From: Balamuthia mandrillaris | Lineage: Eukaryota; Discosea; Longamoebia; Balamuthiidae | Direction of reading: 5' to 3' | NCBI GenBank assembly: GCA_031835245.1 | Contig: JAVKOQ010000348.1 | Location: forward strand, 1 to 53,151 | Length of the DNA: 53,151 bases | Position numbers and translations under genes: made by a program | The notes under the pieces: model-generated | The model's input: only the letters and a program-made list of their open reading frames with translations | Database searches by the model: none | What the model was told of the DNA's origin: nothing | Shown: positions 22,379-33,044 of the stretch, piece by piece | How positions within the stretch are numbered: the first letter of the stretch is position 1 | Layout of the letters: each line of letters begins with the position of its first letter

Positions 22379-24640
22379 ATGAACTGGACAGCGCTGACGC
22401 TTGCGCTCTTCGTGGTAGTGGCCAGCTACTTGCTGGTCGGAGTTTTGCAGTGGTGGAGGAGGCGGAGGGAAGGCAGACCGCTTCCTCACTGGAGCTGGCC
22501 TCTCGTCGGGGACGCTCTCGCCGTTCTCATCTTTCTCCCTCCGGATCGTGTTTGGCCGGACCGCTTTTCGCGCTATGGCTCCAGAACCAGAGCTTCTTTG
22601 TTCGGAAAGTAAAAGTTTCTTCCCTTTTCTTTCGTTTGGTTTGTTTACTTTCTTTTACGACTAATATATGTCCGCCTCAAAAAACAAAAAGAGAGTTTTG
22701 GGCGACAGCCGAACCAGAAGATGCGAAACGAGTCTTTGCAGCTGAGGGCAAAGATGTTCAGGGCTGGCTCCCGAGTTATCTGCACGAGTTGGAAGGCAAG
22801 GCGATCACCGCCATTGCCGGCGCTCCGCACAGAGTCATCCGCAAAGCTCTGTTCACGCTGTTCACGACGCCCGCCATGAAGAGCTACTTTGGCACGATGA
22901 AACACTTTGTGGAAAAGCATGTGAAAGAGTGGAAGGAGACGCCGGGACCGCTCACTATGATGCCCTTGTTGAGAGGGCTTGCCTATGAGGCTGTCTATGG
23001 ATGGTAGGACTCTTTCATCTGCTTTCGTCTTTCTTCATTTCTTCTTTTTTCTTCGTTTCTTCTTCCGCTTTCTTTGTTTTTCGTTCCTATTTTCGTTTCT
23101 CTTTCCTTCTCCTTCTCCTTCGTCTCTTATTCATCCTGCTATAACATCAGCATGATCGACAAAGAGACCGCGACCAACAACGACCAGGTGCAACTCTACG
23201 AAGAATGGATAGCTGCCTTTACCAGCATCCCTCTTCACCTGCCAGGAGGTACTCTCAACAAAGGTCTCTACGCCAAAGAGCAGCTGCGACGCAAAGTGAA
23301 AGCCCTGCTCGAAGAAGCAAGAGAAGTACGTTTGCTTTCTTACTTCCTATAATAACGTTTAAAATCCAACAATTCTTCGTTTCTTCATTCAAACCGTGAA
23401 GGGGAGGACAAAGGACACACCCACGAAACAACCCAAGTCAACAGTTGTGTTGATGTTGCTTCGCTTGGCAGAAGAAATGGAGGCAGCCGGTGGCGAGGAA
23501 GGGGTCTTCTTTGACGACGAATTCATGATTGACAACCTGCTCATCTTTCTGCTTGCTGGTCACGAAACAGGTTCGTCTTCTTGCTTTATCATAACAAAAA
23601 AGTAAGAAGCCAGGCAGGAGGAAGAAGGAAAAAGATGAAGAAGAAGATGAAGAAGCTGCATGCTAACTCCCATCCAAACATAGTGTTGAGCACGATGTGC
23701 TCGTTGATGAAAGTATTGCCGGAGCATCCAGAGGTCATGCGCAAAGCCCAGGAAGAGGTCCGCAATGTCGTTCCCGATGGAGAAGAACTTACCTTTGAGC
23801 ATGTACGCTTCCTCTTTTCTTTTCTTTTTTTTGGCAACACTTTCAACGAACAAACGATACACAAAAACAAAACAGGTACAAAGTTTACATTATTGTACAG
23901 CGGTGGTGAAAGAAGTGCTCCGTGTCCACCCGCCGGTTGTTGGCGGCTTCAGAGAAGTCCTCGAACCTTTCGCGCTTGGCCCCTACACCGTCCCACGTGG
24001 TGAGATCATCCTGGTCAGCTATCAGGGTGTTCATAGTCGAGCTTTTAATGACCCAGAAGTTAGTTTTTCTCCTTCTTCTTCTTCTTCTTCTTCTTCTTCT
24101 CTTTATTCGTTTCTCTTCTTATTTGTTTTTTTTTAAACAGATGTTTGACCCGGATCGGTTCTATCGAGAGTCGGAGACATACTCGACAAAGTACAAGGAT
24201 GACGACAGAGCGTGTTTCGCCAGTTTTGCAGGTGGCACCCGCAGTTGCGTTGGCATGAAGGTCTCTCCTCTCTCCTCTCTCTTTCTCTCGTCTCTTCTCT
24301 TGTTCTCATCTCTCTCATTCTTTGCTCTCTCGTCTCGTTCTCTTTTCTTTCGGAGCTGTTAGTTACATTCTTGCTTCGTTCTCATCGTTTTAACTGTTAT
24401 AGTTTGCCATGTTGGAAGTTGTCTCGCTGTTGGCCGTGATATTGAAGGAAAAGTTGGTTTGGGAGCTTGTTCCTGGCCAAGACTTGCGTTTGGTGCGTTG
24501 CTTACTTCTCTCTTCAGTTCTTCTTTATCTTCTGAATGCATTTTCTGCTTTCTTTTAAAAAGGTTCGGGCAGGCCTGTCCCTCAAGTTCAACTCTGGTGT
24601 CATTGTGAACCTCTTGCCCGAAGGCAAAAAAGCCGATTGA
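22379..24640 (+). CDS. Cytochrome P450 (cluster gene 2)
   Basis: Nine exons: 22379-22608, 22692-23003, 23151-23325, 23402-23570, 23684-23802, 23876-24058, 24141-24260, 24403-24492, 24563-24640; 491 aa, the same length as gene 1 with exon lengths identical except that exon 2 here equals exons 2 plus 3 of gene 1. A recent tandem paralogue: long stretches such as KSYFGTMKHFVEKHV and MIDKETAT are shared. Motifs: N-terminal anchor (MNWTALTLALFVVVASYLLV), AGHET, EVLR, FDPDRF, and FAGGTRSCVG with heme ligand Cys432. Differences cluster in substrate-facing regions (e.g. FTSIPLHLPGG versus FSSLPFHIPGR). Function as an oxidase is expected; substrate unknown. Confidence 0.92.
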
Positions 24641-24718
24641 ACAAAAGAGAAACAGTTTGTCATGGAGAATTGTATACAAAAAACAGAGCTGATGTGGTCG
24701 CTTACTACCAATAACTTT

Positions 24719-24793
<75 letters not shown>

Positions 24794-25138
24794 GAGAGAG
24801 GGGGGGGGGGACTAACGATATATCATTTTCGCAAAACTCTCTCCGTGTTTCCTTCAAGAGCGAACGGTTGCAACGGATGCTCATGTTAAGCTTGTCAAGC
24901 GCATCTTATGCGTGAAGCTTCTCCGCGGCGGCGATCTCAAAGCCTGGCCACTCCACACATTCCTTCTGCACCGTTCGCAATCAATCAACCTCTCCAAACG
25001 AACACTATCGCCTCCCTTCTGTAAAGAAATGGAACTGGGCTTCTCTCCGTCCCACGTACGCTCCTTCCGGTCTTCCCTCAAGGGATGAGATTTTATTTTA
25101 GTTTTACACATGCAATACAAAATACACAAGCGACCCCC
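24641..25138. other. Convergent intergenic stretch with (GA)n repeat
   Basis: Holds the 3' flank of P450 gene 2, a GA/GACA microsatellite at about 24720-24800 followed by a G10 run, and the 3' flank of the subtilase. A ~42-base segment at 24661-24702 recurs, diverged, at 27500-27541. No supported gene. Confidence 0.5.
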
Positions 25139-26956
25139 TCAACACTGAAAGAAAATGTGTCTTGGTGGAGTACTCATACAGGAAAACGGATCCAGAGCCA
25201 AGCCACAGTTCAACTGAACAGGGTCTGTGCTAGCATACATATTCTTCACCGCATCACGTGCGTGGGTTGAAGACCAATTGTTCGCTGCTCTCACGAGGGC
25301 AACCACGCCAGCCACATGAGGAGCAGCCATGCTGGTGCCGCTGTGAACCGCCCACTGTGCTCATTGAAATTGAGAAAGGTTAGTTTGTTGTCAAGAAGGT
25401 TTAGGCTGTAAAACTTCTCACCGCAGTGTCGCTCGTGATGGCAGAGCTGTTGATATCCTGTCCTGGAGCAAAAAGGTGTACATTGCTCCCATAGTTGGAG
25501 GTTGGAACCCTATAGTCCTGTTGAGCTGTGGGATCATAAACCGCATTTCCAACGACAATAGCAGCTGTACAGTCGTAGGGAGAACCAGAAGAGACAGGCG
25601 CGTTATCATTGCCAGCTGCAACAACCCACACGATTCCAGCATCGTGGCTGGCTTGAATTGCAGTGCACATCGTCAAAGAGTTTGGTCCTCCACTGGACAG
25701 ATTGGCAACAGAACGTTCAAGCCCCTTGATCCTGTGATCATTGGTTGCCCAGGAGATTCCGTTTATGATGTTGGAGAGGGTCGGACCCGAAGAACAATCA
25801 CTCAATGGGCTGCCAATCTTCACTGCCACAACTTTTGCCTTCTTGGCCACCCCATGCCAATAGCCAGCAATGGTTCCTGGTGAAGATTACTTTCAGTATA
25901 TTCCAGGCCCCGAAACGAAAAGGATCTGGAGGAAAACAAACCAGCAACATGAGTTCCATGCCCATGGCAATCACTGTTGTAGCCATCGTCAACAAGATTT
26001 GCTCCAAAGGCCGCACGCCAGTTGGGAGGGGGACCAAACTCATGATGGCTTGTTCTTATTCCACTGGCCGGTGCAAACGAAAAAGGGTGAGAACAGGCCA
26101 TTGGCAGAACGAATGGTATAAAAGTATGCAACGATGTTCAAAGAACAACAACTTACCTATCAAGAACGTAGACAACAACGCCGTCTCCCTCCTTGGCCTC
26201 GTGGCGATACACCCCATCCCAGTTTGGAGGAGAGTTGTCCAACCTATCCAGATTCTATAACAATAACGAGAGATAAGGATAAAGAAGAAAAACAGAGAAG
26301 AAAAAGGCGGACTTACATGATGGCCATTCGCGCTAGGAGCAACACAGGCTTGATACTCGTAGAATTGGTCTTCTTCAATATAGTCCACCTCATCATCACG
26401 CAAGATCTTCTCCAGTTCTCTGTCAAACAACACAAAAGAAAATGAGAACGATGAGGGGAACATCAGCAACAAATTCAAACTCATCTTCTTACCCTTGTGA
26501 GAGCTTGGCGGAAAAGCCCTGGAATGCGTCAAACGAGTAAACATGCCTAACTAGGTCAAGAAGGTCTGGAGCGGAATCAGAACGTTCAACAGCCCGGGCC
26601 TCCCTGGTTGCATTCAGTCTCGTGGCCACCCGGAACAAATAGTCTGTGGCTGCATTCCAAAAGAAAAGATGCACACACGCCGAGAAACTCAATAAACTAA
26701 GGTAGCATCACCCAACAAAATACAAACCTTTAGAAGAGTCTACGTCGCTTTTCATTTTGATGATGTAGGAGTTTGGAACAGGCTTCTCTCCTCTGTGGAG
26801 CGGTGCAGGCGCTATTAGAAACCATCAAATATGAGAAAGTAATGTAACGTGAACAAGGGTTGAGTTCAAGCTACTTTGTCTTACGGCCGAGATGAGAACA
26901 GGAAAAAGCACTAAGACAAGCGTTGCAATGAACACCCAAGCGGAAGTCATTGTCAT
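25139..26956 (-). CDS. Secreted subtilisin-like serine protease (S8A, proteinase K-like)
   Basis: Eight exons: 26956-26875, 26811-26728, 26649-26493, 26419-26317, 26254-26157, 26063-25942, 25876-25422, 25354-25139; 438 aa. Signal peptide at 1-24 (FIATLVLVLFPVLISA), an inhibitor I9 propeptide (about 35-125, with NSYIIKMKSD, AFQGFSAKLS, VDYIEEDQ), then the peptidase. The catalytic triad is complete: Asp174 in YVLDSG, His210 in HGHGTHVAG, Ser375 in SGTSMAAPHVAG; the oxyanion Asn lies in AAGNDN. Exon junctions split the Asp codon context and the HVAG motif. It sits between P450 genes 2 and 3 on the opposite strand. Expected role is extracellular or phagosomal proteolysis. The first donor (GTAGCT at 26874) is weak but is the only one that keeps frame. 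Confidence 0.9.
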
Positions 26957-28055
26957 TTGTTGTTTGTTGTTGGAGTACACAAGGATTCTAGTAAGAGGTT
27001 TCGTGTAGCAATGTTCAATTGCTTCGTTGAAAGTATTGTTGTTTGAAGGAACAATTTTTTATTTTTTTCGCCACAGGAGAAACGGTCGCACCTCAGGTGG
27101 CCCAATGATGTTGTTTCATGGGGTAACCCGTTCATTTGGGTACCTTCATTAGCTCTTCTGAGAAGAAAGATATGTTAATGACCTGAGGAACGTGGTAGAT
27201 ACAGTTCTGACCAGTTAAACCTATACATTCCGCAAAAGTCTATCTTTTTTAAACCGCAAAACCGACGTCATTAGGTCACCTGAGGTGCAGCTTTATCTTT
27301 TTGTGTAAACTTATCTCCAAGTAACCACTATAAACAACAAATTAACGAGCATTTATTGGGCCACCTGCTGCGCAGAAGTTAGTTTCACTGACTGCCCTTT
27401 CAGTCAACGCTGTTGTTGCCATCGCTGTCGTTTGCTTTGCCGTCCCTGGTAACACCGTCCTGACTTGTCCTCGTTGCGCCGATAGCATCGAGGGTACTGC
27501 TGACGAATTGTATTCAAAAACAGAGCTGACGTGGCCGCATACTTAAAACTGCACCTTCCCCTTGATATCAGCAGTGGCAAGAAACCAAGCTTACGTCATC
27601 AAAAGACCGTAAAATCGACAAATCAGAAAAATGCACCGTTTCGGGAAAGGAGATGAGGAGCCGGACCTCTCTTTGCGCTTGTTTGGAGAAAAGGATTGTT
27701 CGGGGAGACACGACGTGGGGCTTTTTGGTATCCGGCCGAACCACGTAAAAAGGAGGACGCATCATGTTTCCGGTGTAATATCTTCAAAGAACAGAATGCC
27801 TTCATTATTTGTGGAATGGAGGAGTTATGCAGTTAGTGCCACTCTAGAGGAAGATGGAAAAAATAAAAGGAAAGAACTCCTTTCAGCGGTAACCACCGTC
27901 TTGCCCGATGATACACTCATACTTCGTTTCGGGAATGAACAGCTGTCAACTTTCAGGCCAACCGTTTTCATCCATCACCTTATCATTCTTATGCTTCACT
28001 TTAGTTCGATATGCCGCATCACTTTCATTGCAGAACAAAGCAATCGAACACGAAA
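26957..28055. other. Intergenic region between the subtilase and P450 pseudogene
   Basis: About 1.1 kb. A plus-strand frame at roughly 27391-27546, without an ATG, reads as a hydrophobic segment followed by VLTCPRCADSIEGTADELYS and a stop; it may be an exon relic. Part of it matches the 3' flank of P450 gene 2. The 155-residue plus frame at 27631-28098 has no family resemblance and overlaps the P450 start. Confidence 0.4.
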
Positions 28056-30019
28056 ATGGGATGGAATATGGCAGTGGCATTGTTTGGCGCTTTCGTGACT
28101 GCCTACTTCATCGTTGGGGCGTTGCAATGGTGGAGGAGAAGGGATGCCAGGCCTTTGCCCCATTGGAGTTGGAGAGGTCATTCCTTTGATGGTGACCAGC
28201 GATCCGGAGAAGATGTGGACCTCTCGTTTCGAGCGATACGGGAGTAGAACTCGGTTATGTTTATCTGGAAGGTCTTTATCCTCCGGCCCTTCATGAATGA
28301 GCTCCTGTTTGTATAACTCGGTTTTTGCTTTTTTGCAGAGAACTGTTTGCAACATGTGAGCCTGACGAAGACGTTAAACGTGTCTTTGCTGCCGACGGCA
28401 AACAAGTGAGTTCCTTCCTGTCGTTCTTGAATAAAATAACGTTAGTGCCACAATCAAAGGTGCAAGGATGGGTCCCTCACCATATCTCTGAGCTGGAATG
28501 AAATGCCATCACAGCAGTAGTTGGTCCGCTTCACAAAGTCCGTCGCAAGTCGTTGTTTACATTGTTTTCAACGAATGCCATGAAAGACCACTTTGCTACG
28601 ATGAAGTACTTTGTAGAGCAGAATGTGAGGGAGTGGAAGGCCACTCCAGGACCTCTAACCATGCTTCCGTTGTTAAGAACGCTAGCCTATAAAATTGTTT
28701 ACGGCTGGTACCGCTTCCATTTTTCTTTTCTTCATCCTCTACCCGCGCCTCCTTGGTTTTCATAAACGGCTTGAACATGCTTCTTCCACAGTATGATCGA
28801 CAAAGACACAGTAACGAACACCGAACAGGTAAAGGTGTACGAAGAATGGATACACGCGTTCTCCAGCCTTCCGCTAAGGATAGCTGGGTCCGCCTTTATG
28901 CGGTCTCTAGCTGCCAGAAAGCAGCTGCAACAAAGCGTGAAAGCTTTATTGGACCAAGCGCAACGGGTAAATACCAATATCACCTACCATCTTGTTGTTC
29001 TCTTCTGTTCTTTTAGTTTAGTTTTTAACTGGTGCACAACAATGCAACATAGGAGCAAAACAATCCCTCAGAGAACCAACAGAAAGAAACAGTGGTTTCA
29101 ATGTTGCTTCGTGTGGCAGCTGAGATGAAAGCTTGCGGTGAAGCGGGAGGAGAAGGCGTTGTTCTCGACGAGGATACCATCATCGATAACCTCCTTCTCT
29201 TTCTGCTTGCTGGTCATGAAACAGGTTTGTTCCAGTGGAGCAAAACAAAAGCGAGCAAACTAAATGGAAACATCCTTGTTTCGTGTTTCTAGTGTTGAGT
29301 ACTTTATGTACTTTGATGAAGGTACTCCCTCAGCATCCGGAAGTGGTCCGCAAAGCTCAACAAGAGATACAGCAAAAGGCTCCCTCAGGAGAAGATCTCA
29401 CCTACGAACGTGTAGAGTTCTCCTCCTCATTCCTCTTCATATTGTTCTTCTTTTTCGTCTAACGCTTGCTCATTTGGTCAACAACAGGTTCAAAGCTTGT
29501 CTTACTGCACGGCAGTGGTCAAGGAATTGCTGCGTTACGTAATGATGTAGACATCATCGTGGTCAGCTTTCAAGGCGTTCATCACGAAGCTTTCACTGAT
29601 CCTCATGTATGTTATTTTCCTTCCAACGTTTTGTTCTCCTCTGCACATCTATAGCGAAAACGAATGAGTAAAGGTGTTTGACCCGGACCGGTTTGATAGA
29701 GAGGCAGAAGCTTATTCTGAAGGACGACGACCGGTCCTGCTTCTTCAGCTTTGCATCGGGCATTCATAGCTGTATAGGAATGAAGGTGATCTTCGCTTTG
29801 CTTCTTGTTTCTAGGAAAGCGTTTGCTTTGCCTATTACGTTCTCCTTGCTCATTGCTTTTGCCATTCCATAGTTTGCAATGATGGAGGTGGTGACCTTGT
29901 TGGCTGTGTTAATGAGAGAAAAGGTGGTTTGGGAGCTCGTTCCTGGACAAGACTTGAGCATGGTTCGAGGAGGCCTTTCGCTAAAATACAAGTCGGGCGT
30001 CGTTGTGAATATATTATAA
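28056..30019 (+). pseudogene. Decayed cytochrome P450 (cluster copy 3)
   Basis: Nine exon remnants align to genes 1 and 2: 28056-28271, 28339-28405, 28460-28707, 28792-28966, 29053-29224, 29293-29411, 29488-29606, 29674-29785, 29873-30019. Lesions: a small deletion after PHWSW shifts frame in exon 1; ELEGKAIT has become ELE-stop-NAIT (TGA near 28498); exon 7 is 119 instead of 183 bases, removing PPVVG...IPRG; exon 8 lost 8 bases; and the heme loop reads FASGIHSCIG with the conserved Arg replaced by His. The I-helix AGHET and most splice sites survive. The intron before the last exon of genes 1 and 2 is cleanly absent here, and the C-terminus is seven residues shorter. Most diverged of the three, so probably the oldest copy. 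Confidence 0.88.
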
Positions 30020-30150
30020 GTCAGATGCTATGGCTTTCCCCATTCTTCTTTCTATTTCAAGCCTTGGGTTAGACGCCAGCTACAACAGAGTAAGCAAAAC
30101 AAAAAGAAGGTGTGCTCGTGCGTTAGTCTTCATGAGGGTGAGAAACGAGA

Positions 30151-30204
<54 letters not shown>

Positions 30205-30437
30205 GAACAAAAGAACGAGACAAAGAAGAAAGATGAGGGTAGAAGCAAGGAGAAGAATCCAAAAGCGAATCCTGTTACTCAAGAGAGCTAGCTCTTTTTT
30301 TTATTTGCCTCCATGTTTATGCTTTCCTCTTCTTCTGTATCCCAAAAGAAGAAGCACCTTTTTCATTTTTCTCTGCGTGAAAGTTCCACTGGAGTGAGTG
30401 CAAGCAACAAATGCAACGTGTCGTTATGATAATGCTC
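30020..30437. other. Convergent intergenic stretch with (GA)n repeat
   Basis: Contains a GA microsatellite at about 30150-30198 and AT-rich flanks between the P450 relic and the SAP gene stop. No supported gene. Confidence 0.5.
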
Positions 30438-31052
30438 TCACTGGTTTCGCGCCTTTTTCTGCGCTGGTTCTTGTTTCTTGCTCTCCTCTTCCTCCTCTTT
30501 GCTCTCCTTCTTGTCCTCTGCCTTCCTAACCCCAAGCGTTGTAAAAGCTTCCTTGTTGGCTTTGTCTTCTCCTGTCGTCCCTTCCTGCTCTTTTTTTTCT
30601 CCCTCCTCCTCCTCTTCTTCTTCCTTTTTCTCTTCCTCCTCCTCGCCCCCTGTTTCTTTCTTCTGGCTCTCCTCCTGCTTCTTGTTCTGCTCCACGATGG
30701 CCCTGCACCTATCGGTGAGCACCGCTTTGGTGCCACTGGGGGACAAGCCATGGTCCCTGCACATCTCCTTGAGGTCCTCCACCGTCAGCTCGTCCAGCCG
30801 CAATTCCTCCACGAAGATGGTGATGCAGGAGGCGCCGTAGCCCAGGCAGGCAAACTTGTAGTAGGGCCTGCCAGGCTCATCGATCTCGTCCTCCTCGTCC
30901 ATGCCCTCTTGGGGCAGCAGGCTGAACTCCTCCCTGGCAGCCTCGTTGGCTTCCTGCATGCTCTTCAGCCTACGCAGGACCTTCGCCTTGCCCCTGCTGC
31001 CCATCTCATACACCCCCCACACATTGGTGTGTTGTCGTGTTAGTGGCTGCAT
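30438..31052 (-). CDS. SAP-domain protein with acidic/basic low-complexity tail
   Basis: Single exon, 204 aa. Residues about 88-121 form a SAP helix-turn-helix (LDELTVEDLKEMCRDHGLSP SGTKAVLTDRC), a motif that binds A/T-rich DNA or RNA in nuclear proteins. The first 80 residues (NVWGVYEMGSRGKAKVLRRL ... PYYKFACLGYGASCITIF) are conserved-looking but not recognised. After residue 125 it is Glu/Lys-rich with EEEEEEE runs and ends in KKARNQ, a possible nuclear signal. It starts 160 bases from the divergent TMEM175-like gene. Confidence 0.75.
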   Translation of the reverse strand: MQPLTRQHTNVWGVYEMGSRGKAKVLRRLKSMQEANEAAREEFSLLPQEGMDEEDEIDEPGRPYYKFACLGYGASCITIFVEELRLDELTVEDLKEMCRDHGLSPSGTKAVLTDRCRAIVEQNKKQEESQKKETGGEEEEEKKEEEEEEEGEKKEQEGTTGEDKANKEAFTTLGVRKAEDKKESKEEEEESKKQEPAQKKARNQ

Positions 31053-31212
31053 TCTTGCTTTCTTGCTTATTGCTACCCTTTTTGTTTGTATCCGTTGGTT
31101 TTATCCAAAAATGGAAGAAAACGGAGATGAAACGATTTGTTGTCGACCGATCTGTGGATTTTTTGATTTTTGATTGGTGGTGCATGTAAAATTAAAAAAA
31201 GAGTAGCAAGCC

Positions 31213-32666
31213 ATGAAAATCAACACAAGCAGGGAGGAGGCAGAGGAGGAAGCGTTACTGTTGGGGCAGCAACCTGGCCTGCCTTTGGAAGAAAGTTCCC
31301 TTGCTCGCTGTGAGGATGCTGAACTTTACGCCGAAGAAAAAGAGGTGTCTCGCCTCGAGCTAATGACAGGCACAAATACTTTTTTTCCCCGCTTCATCTT
31401 TTTTGTTGCGATATTTATATTTCTTTTTTTTTTAACAAAAAGATGCTGTGAGCGGAGTCGTCGCGACGATCTCTTTGCTTCCGCTGATGGACCACGTCAA
31501 GAGCGTCCACCAAGAGCTCTATCCCAGCCCCCGCGAGCAAGCCTTTCAGCTCATCATCCTCATGGTGGCGCTCTTCCTGGGCTTCACCGTCATCGGCCGC
31601 ATCATGCGGGAGAACCGGCTGAGCTTCCACTGGCTGGACGGCAGGCAGCCCCTCGTCGTGCTCTTTGGCCTCTTGCATCTCTCCATCCTTTGCCTGGCCT
31701 CCTTTGCCACGCAGAGCCTCCTGGCCTCCACCAAAGAGCCGACAGCCATAAATTTCTATTCGGGAATCATGTCGACACTGTCGCTTAGCAACCTTCTTTT
31801 GTTGGTGGTTGCTATGGCGACGACTCGTGTCGTTCACGAGTTGGGTCGACAAAAAATGGTGGTGGAGTTGTTGCTCCGCCTCTCTACCATCCTCGTGCTG
31901 GTCTTGGCGGCCGTGCTTCGCCCCGTCTTTGGGGTGTTTACCTACTTTGGCTTGGTGGTGACGTTGCAAGCGCTTCAGATCTTGTCGGGACGGTTCGGCG
32001 CGATGCGGGCGGCAAAGAAGACCAAGTTGGAGGGGTACCCCAAGGAACGGATGGAGGCATTCACCGATGGGGTGTACGCTGTTGCAATGACGTTGCTTAT
32101 TGTGGACGTTACCTATCCGTTGAGCTTTGAGAAACAAGAGGATGTTTATAAGGTTTGTTACAGTTCTTTGTTTTTCAAATTCTTTTTGTTTGTTTACTTA
32201 TTCTATGTTAATGTTTGAAAAACAGTTTGTTCAAAGTGAATGGAGGAGTTTTGTCGGCCACTTTGTCACGTTTGTTGTATTGGGCTTTCAATGGTGGCTT
32301 CACAATCACTTTCTTCTCAACAGCAGATTCGACGGCTATCATGAGCTTTCTACCACCCCTTCCAAAACAACTCCTCTTCTCATCAACGACACGACTACCT
32401 TCTGGCTGAACCACAACCACTGCTTCTTCGTGGCCCTCTTTCCATTCGCCTTGAAGCTGTTCCTCATCCACGACCAAGACCTGGCTGAGATCTATTGGCT
32501 GGCGCCCTTTCTCACCTGGATCATGATGAATTCCTTTCACCTGCTCTTCTACTTCTATTCCTCTGGCCGGGTCAAGCAAGTGTTGGTGTGGTTCATCCTT
32601 GTTACACTCTACTCGTTGGCGATAGGTGGCGTCTTGGCTGCCACTCTTGTTCGGCACAACAAATAG
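31213..32666 (+). CDS. TMEM175-like (DUF1211) cation channel
   Basis: Three exons: 31213-31369, 31443-32152, 32226-32666; 435 aa. TMEM175 proteins are endo-lysosomal K+/H+ channels built of two six-helix repeats, each starting with R-x3-FSD. Here repeat 2 reads RMEAFTDGVYAVAMTLLIVD (255-274) and repeat 1 RLELMTDAVSGVVATISLLPL (47-67); both keep Arg and Asp but have FTD and MTD in place of FSD. About ten to twelve hydrophobic helices follow. The N-terminus carries a dileucine-type EEEALLLGQQPGLPL that could direct endosomal sorting. Joining exon 1 to exon 2 requires a GC-AG intron (GC at 31370-31371); this is the only junction that restores the conserved motif in frame. Confidence 0.83.
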
Positions 32667-32817
32667 CTTTAAAAGCCAAGCGTTACTAGTGACTTAATTA
32701 CAATAAAGATCTATCCAATAGAAAATCAAAAATATGAAAGAGAAACCAAAGCGATTGGCCCAGCAATAAGAAACGATCTCTTATTGAACGCAGAATACAT
32801 AAAGAAGAGAGAGAAAG

Positions 32818-32889
32818 ATGAACATCACGGTTCGGCCTCCAACCGAATGGCCCGTAAGCGTTGTACTGGACACCGACATAGGCACTGAC
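32818..32889 (+). pseudogene. 5' stub of a nucleoside hydrolase-like gene
   Basis: An ATG at 32818 opens a frame reading TVRPPTEWPVSVVLDTDIGTD, the N-terminal signature (DTDxGxD) of the inosine-uridine nucleoside hydrolase superfamily, whose aspartates bind Ca2+. The signature breaks off immediately after GTD, exactly where the left terminal inverted repeat of the MULE begins, and a stop follows ten bases on. No continuation (expected DDA.AL) is found beyond the right end of the element. Likely a gene truncated by the insertion or by a rearrangement at it. Confidence 0.5.
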
Positions 32890-32977
32890 ATGCAAAAATG
32901 GTAGATATCCCACCCCACGACCATAAACTTCCCACCCCACCGATAAAAATTCCACCCCTCAGGTAAAAGTCCCAACC
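32890..32977 (+). repeat. Left terminal inverted repeat of the MULE
   Basis: Contains CCCACCCCAC twice, then CCACCCCTCAGGTAAAAGTC. Pairs with the right repeat at about 70 percent by eye, best over CCCACCCCTCAGGTAA. Confidence 0.75.
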
Positions 32978-33044
32978 TATTAGGGTGACATGAATTATGA
33001 GTAACTCTATCGTTACATTGCTACTGTGTTTCTCTTTGCTTGGC

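Noticed and set aside
27631-28098. 155-residue plus-strand frame upstream of P450 copy 3
   Set aside because: No recognisable domain, overlaps the P450 start in another frame, composition not gene-like.
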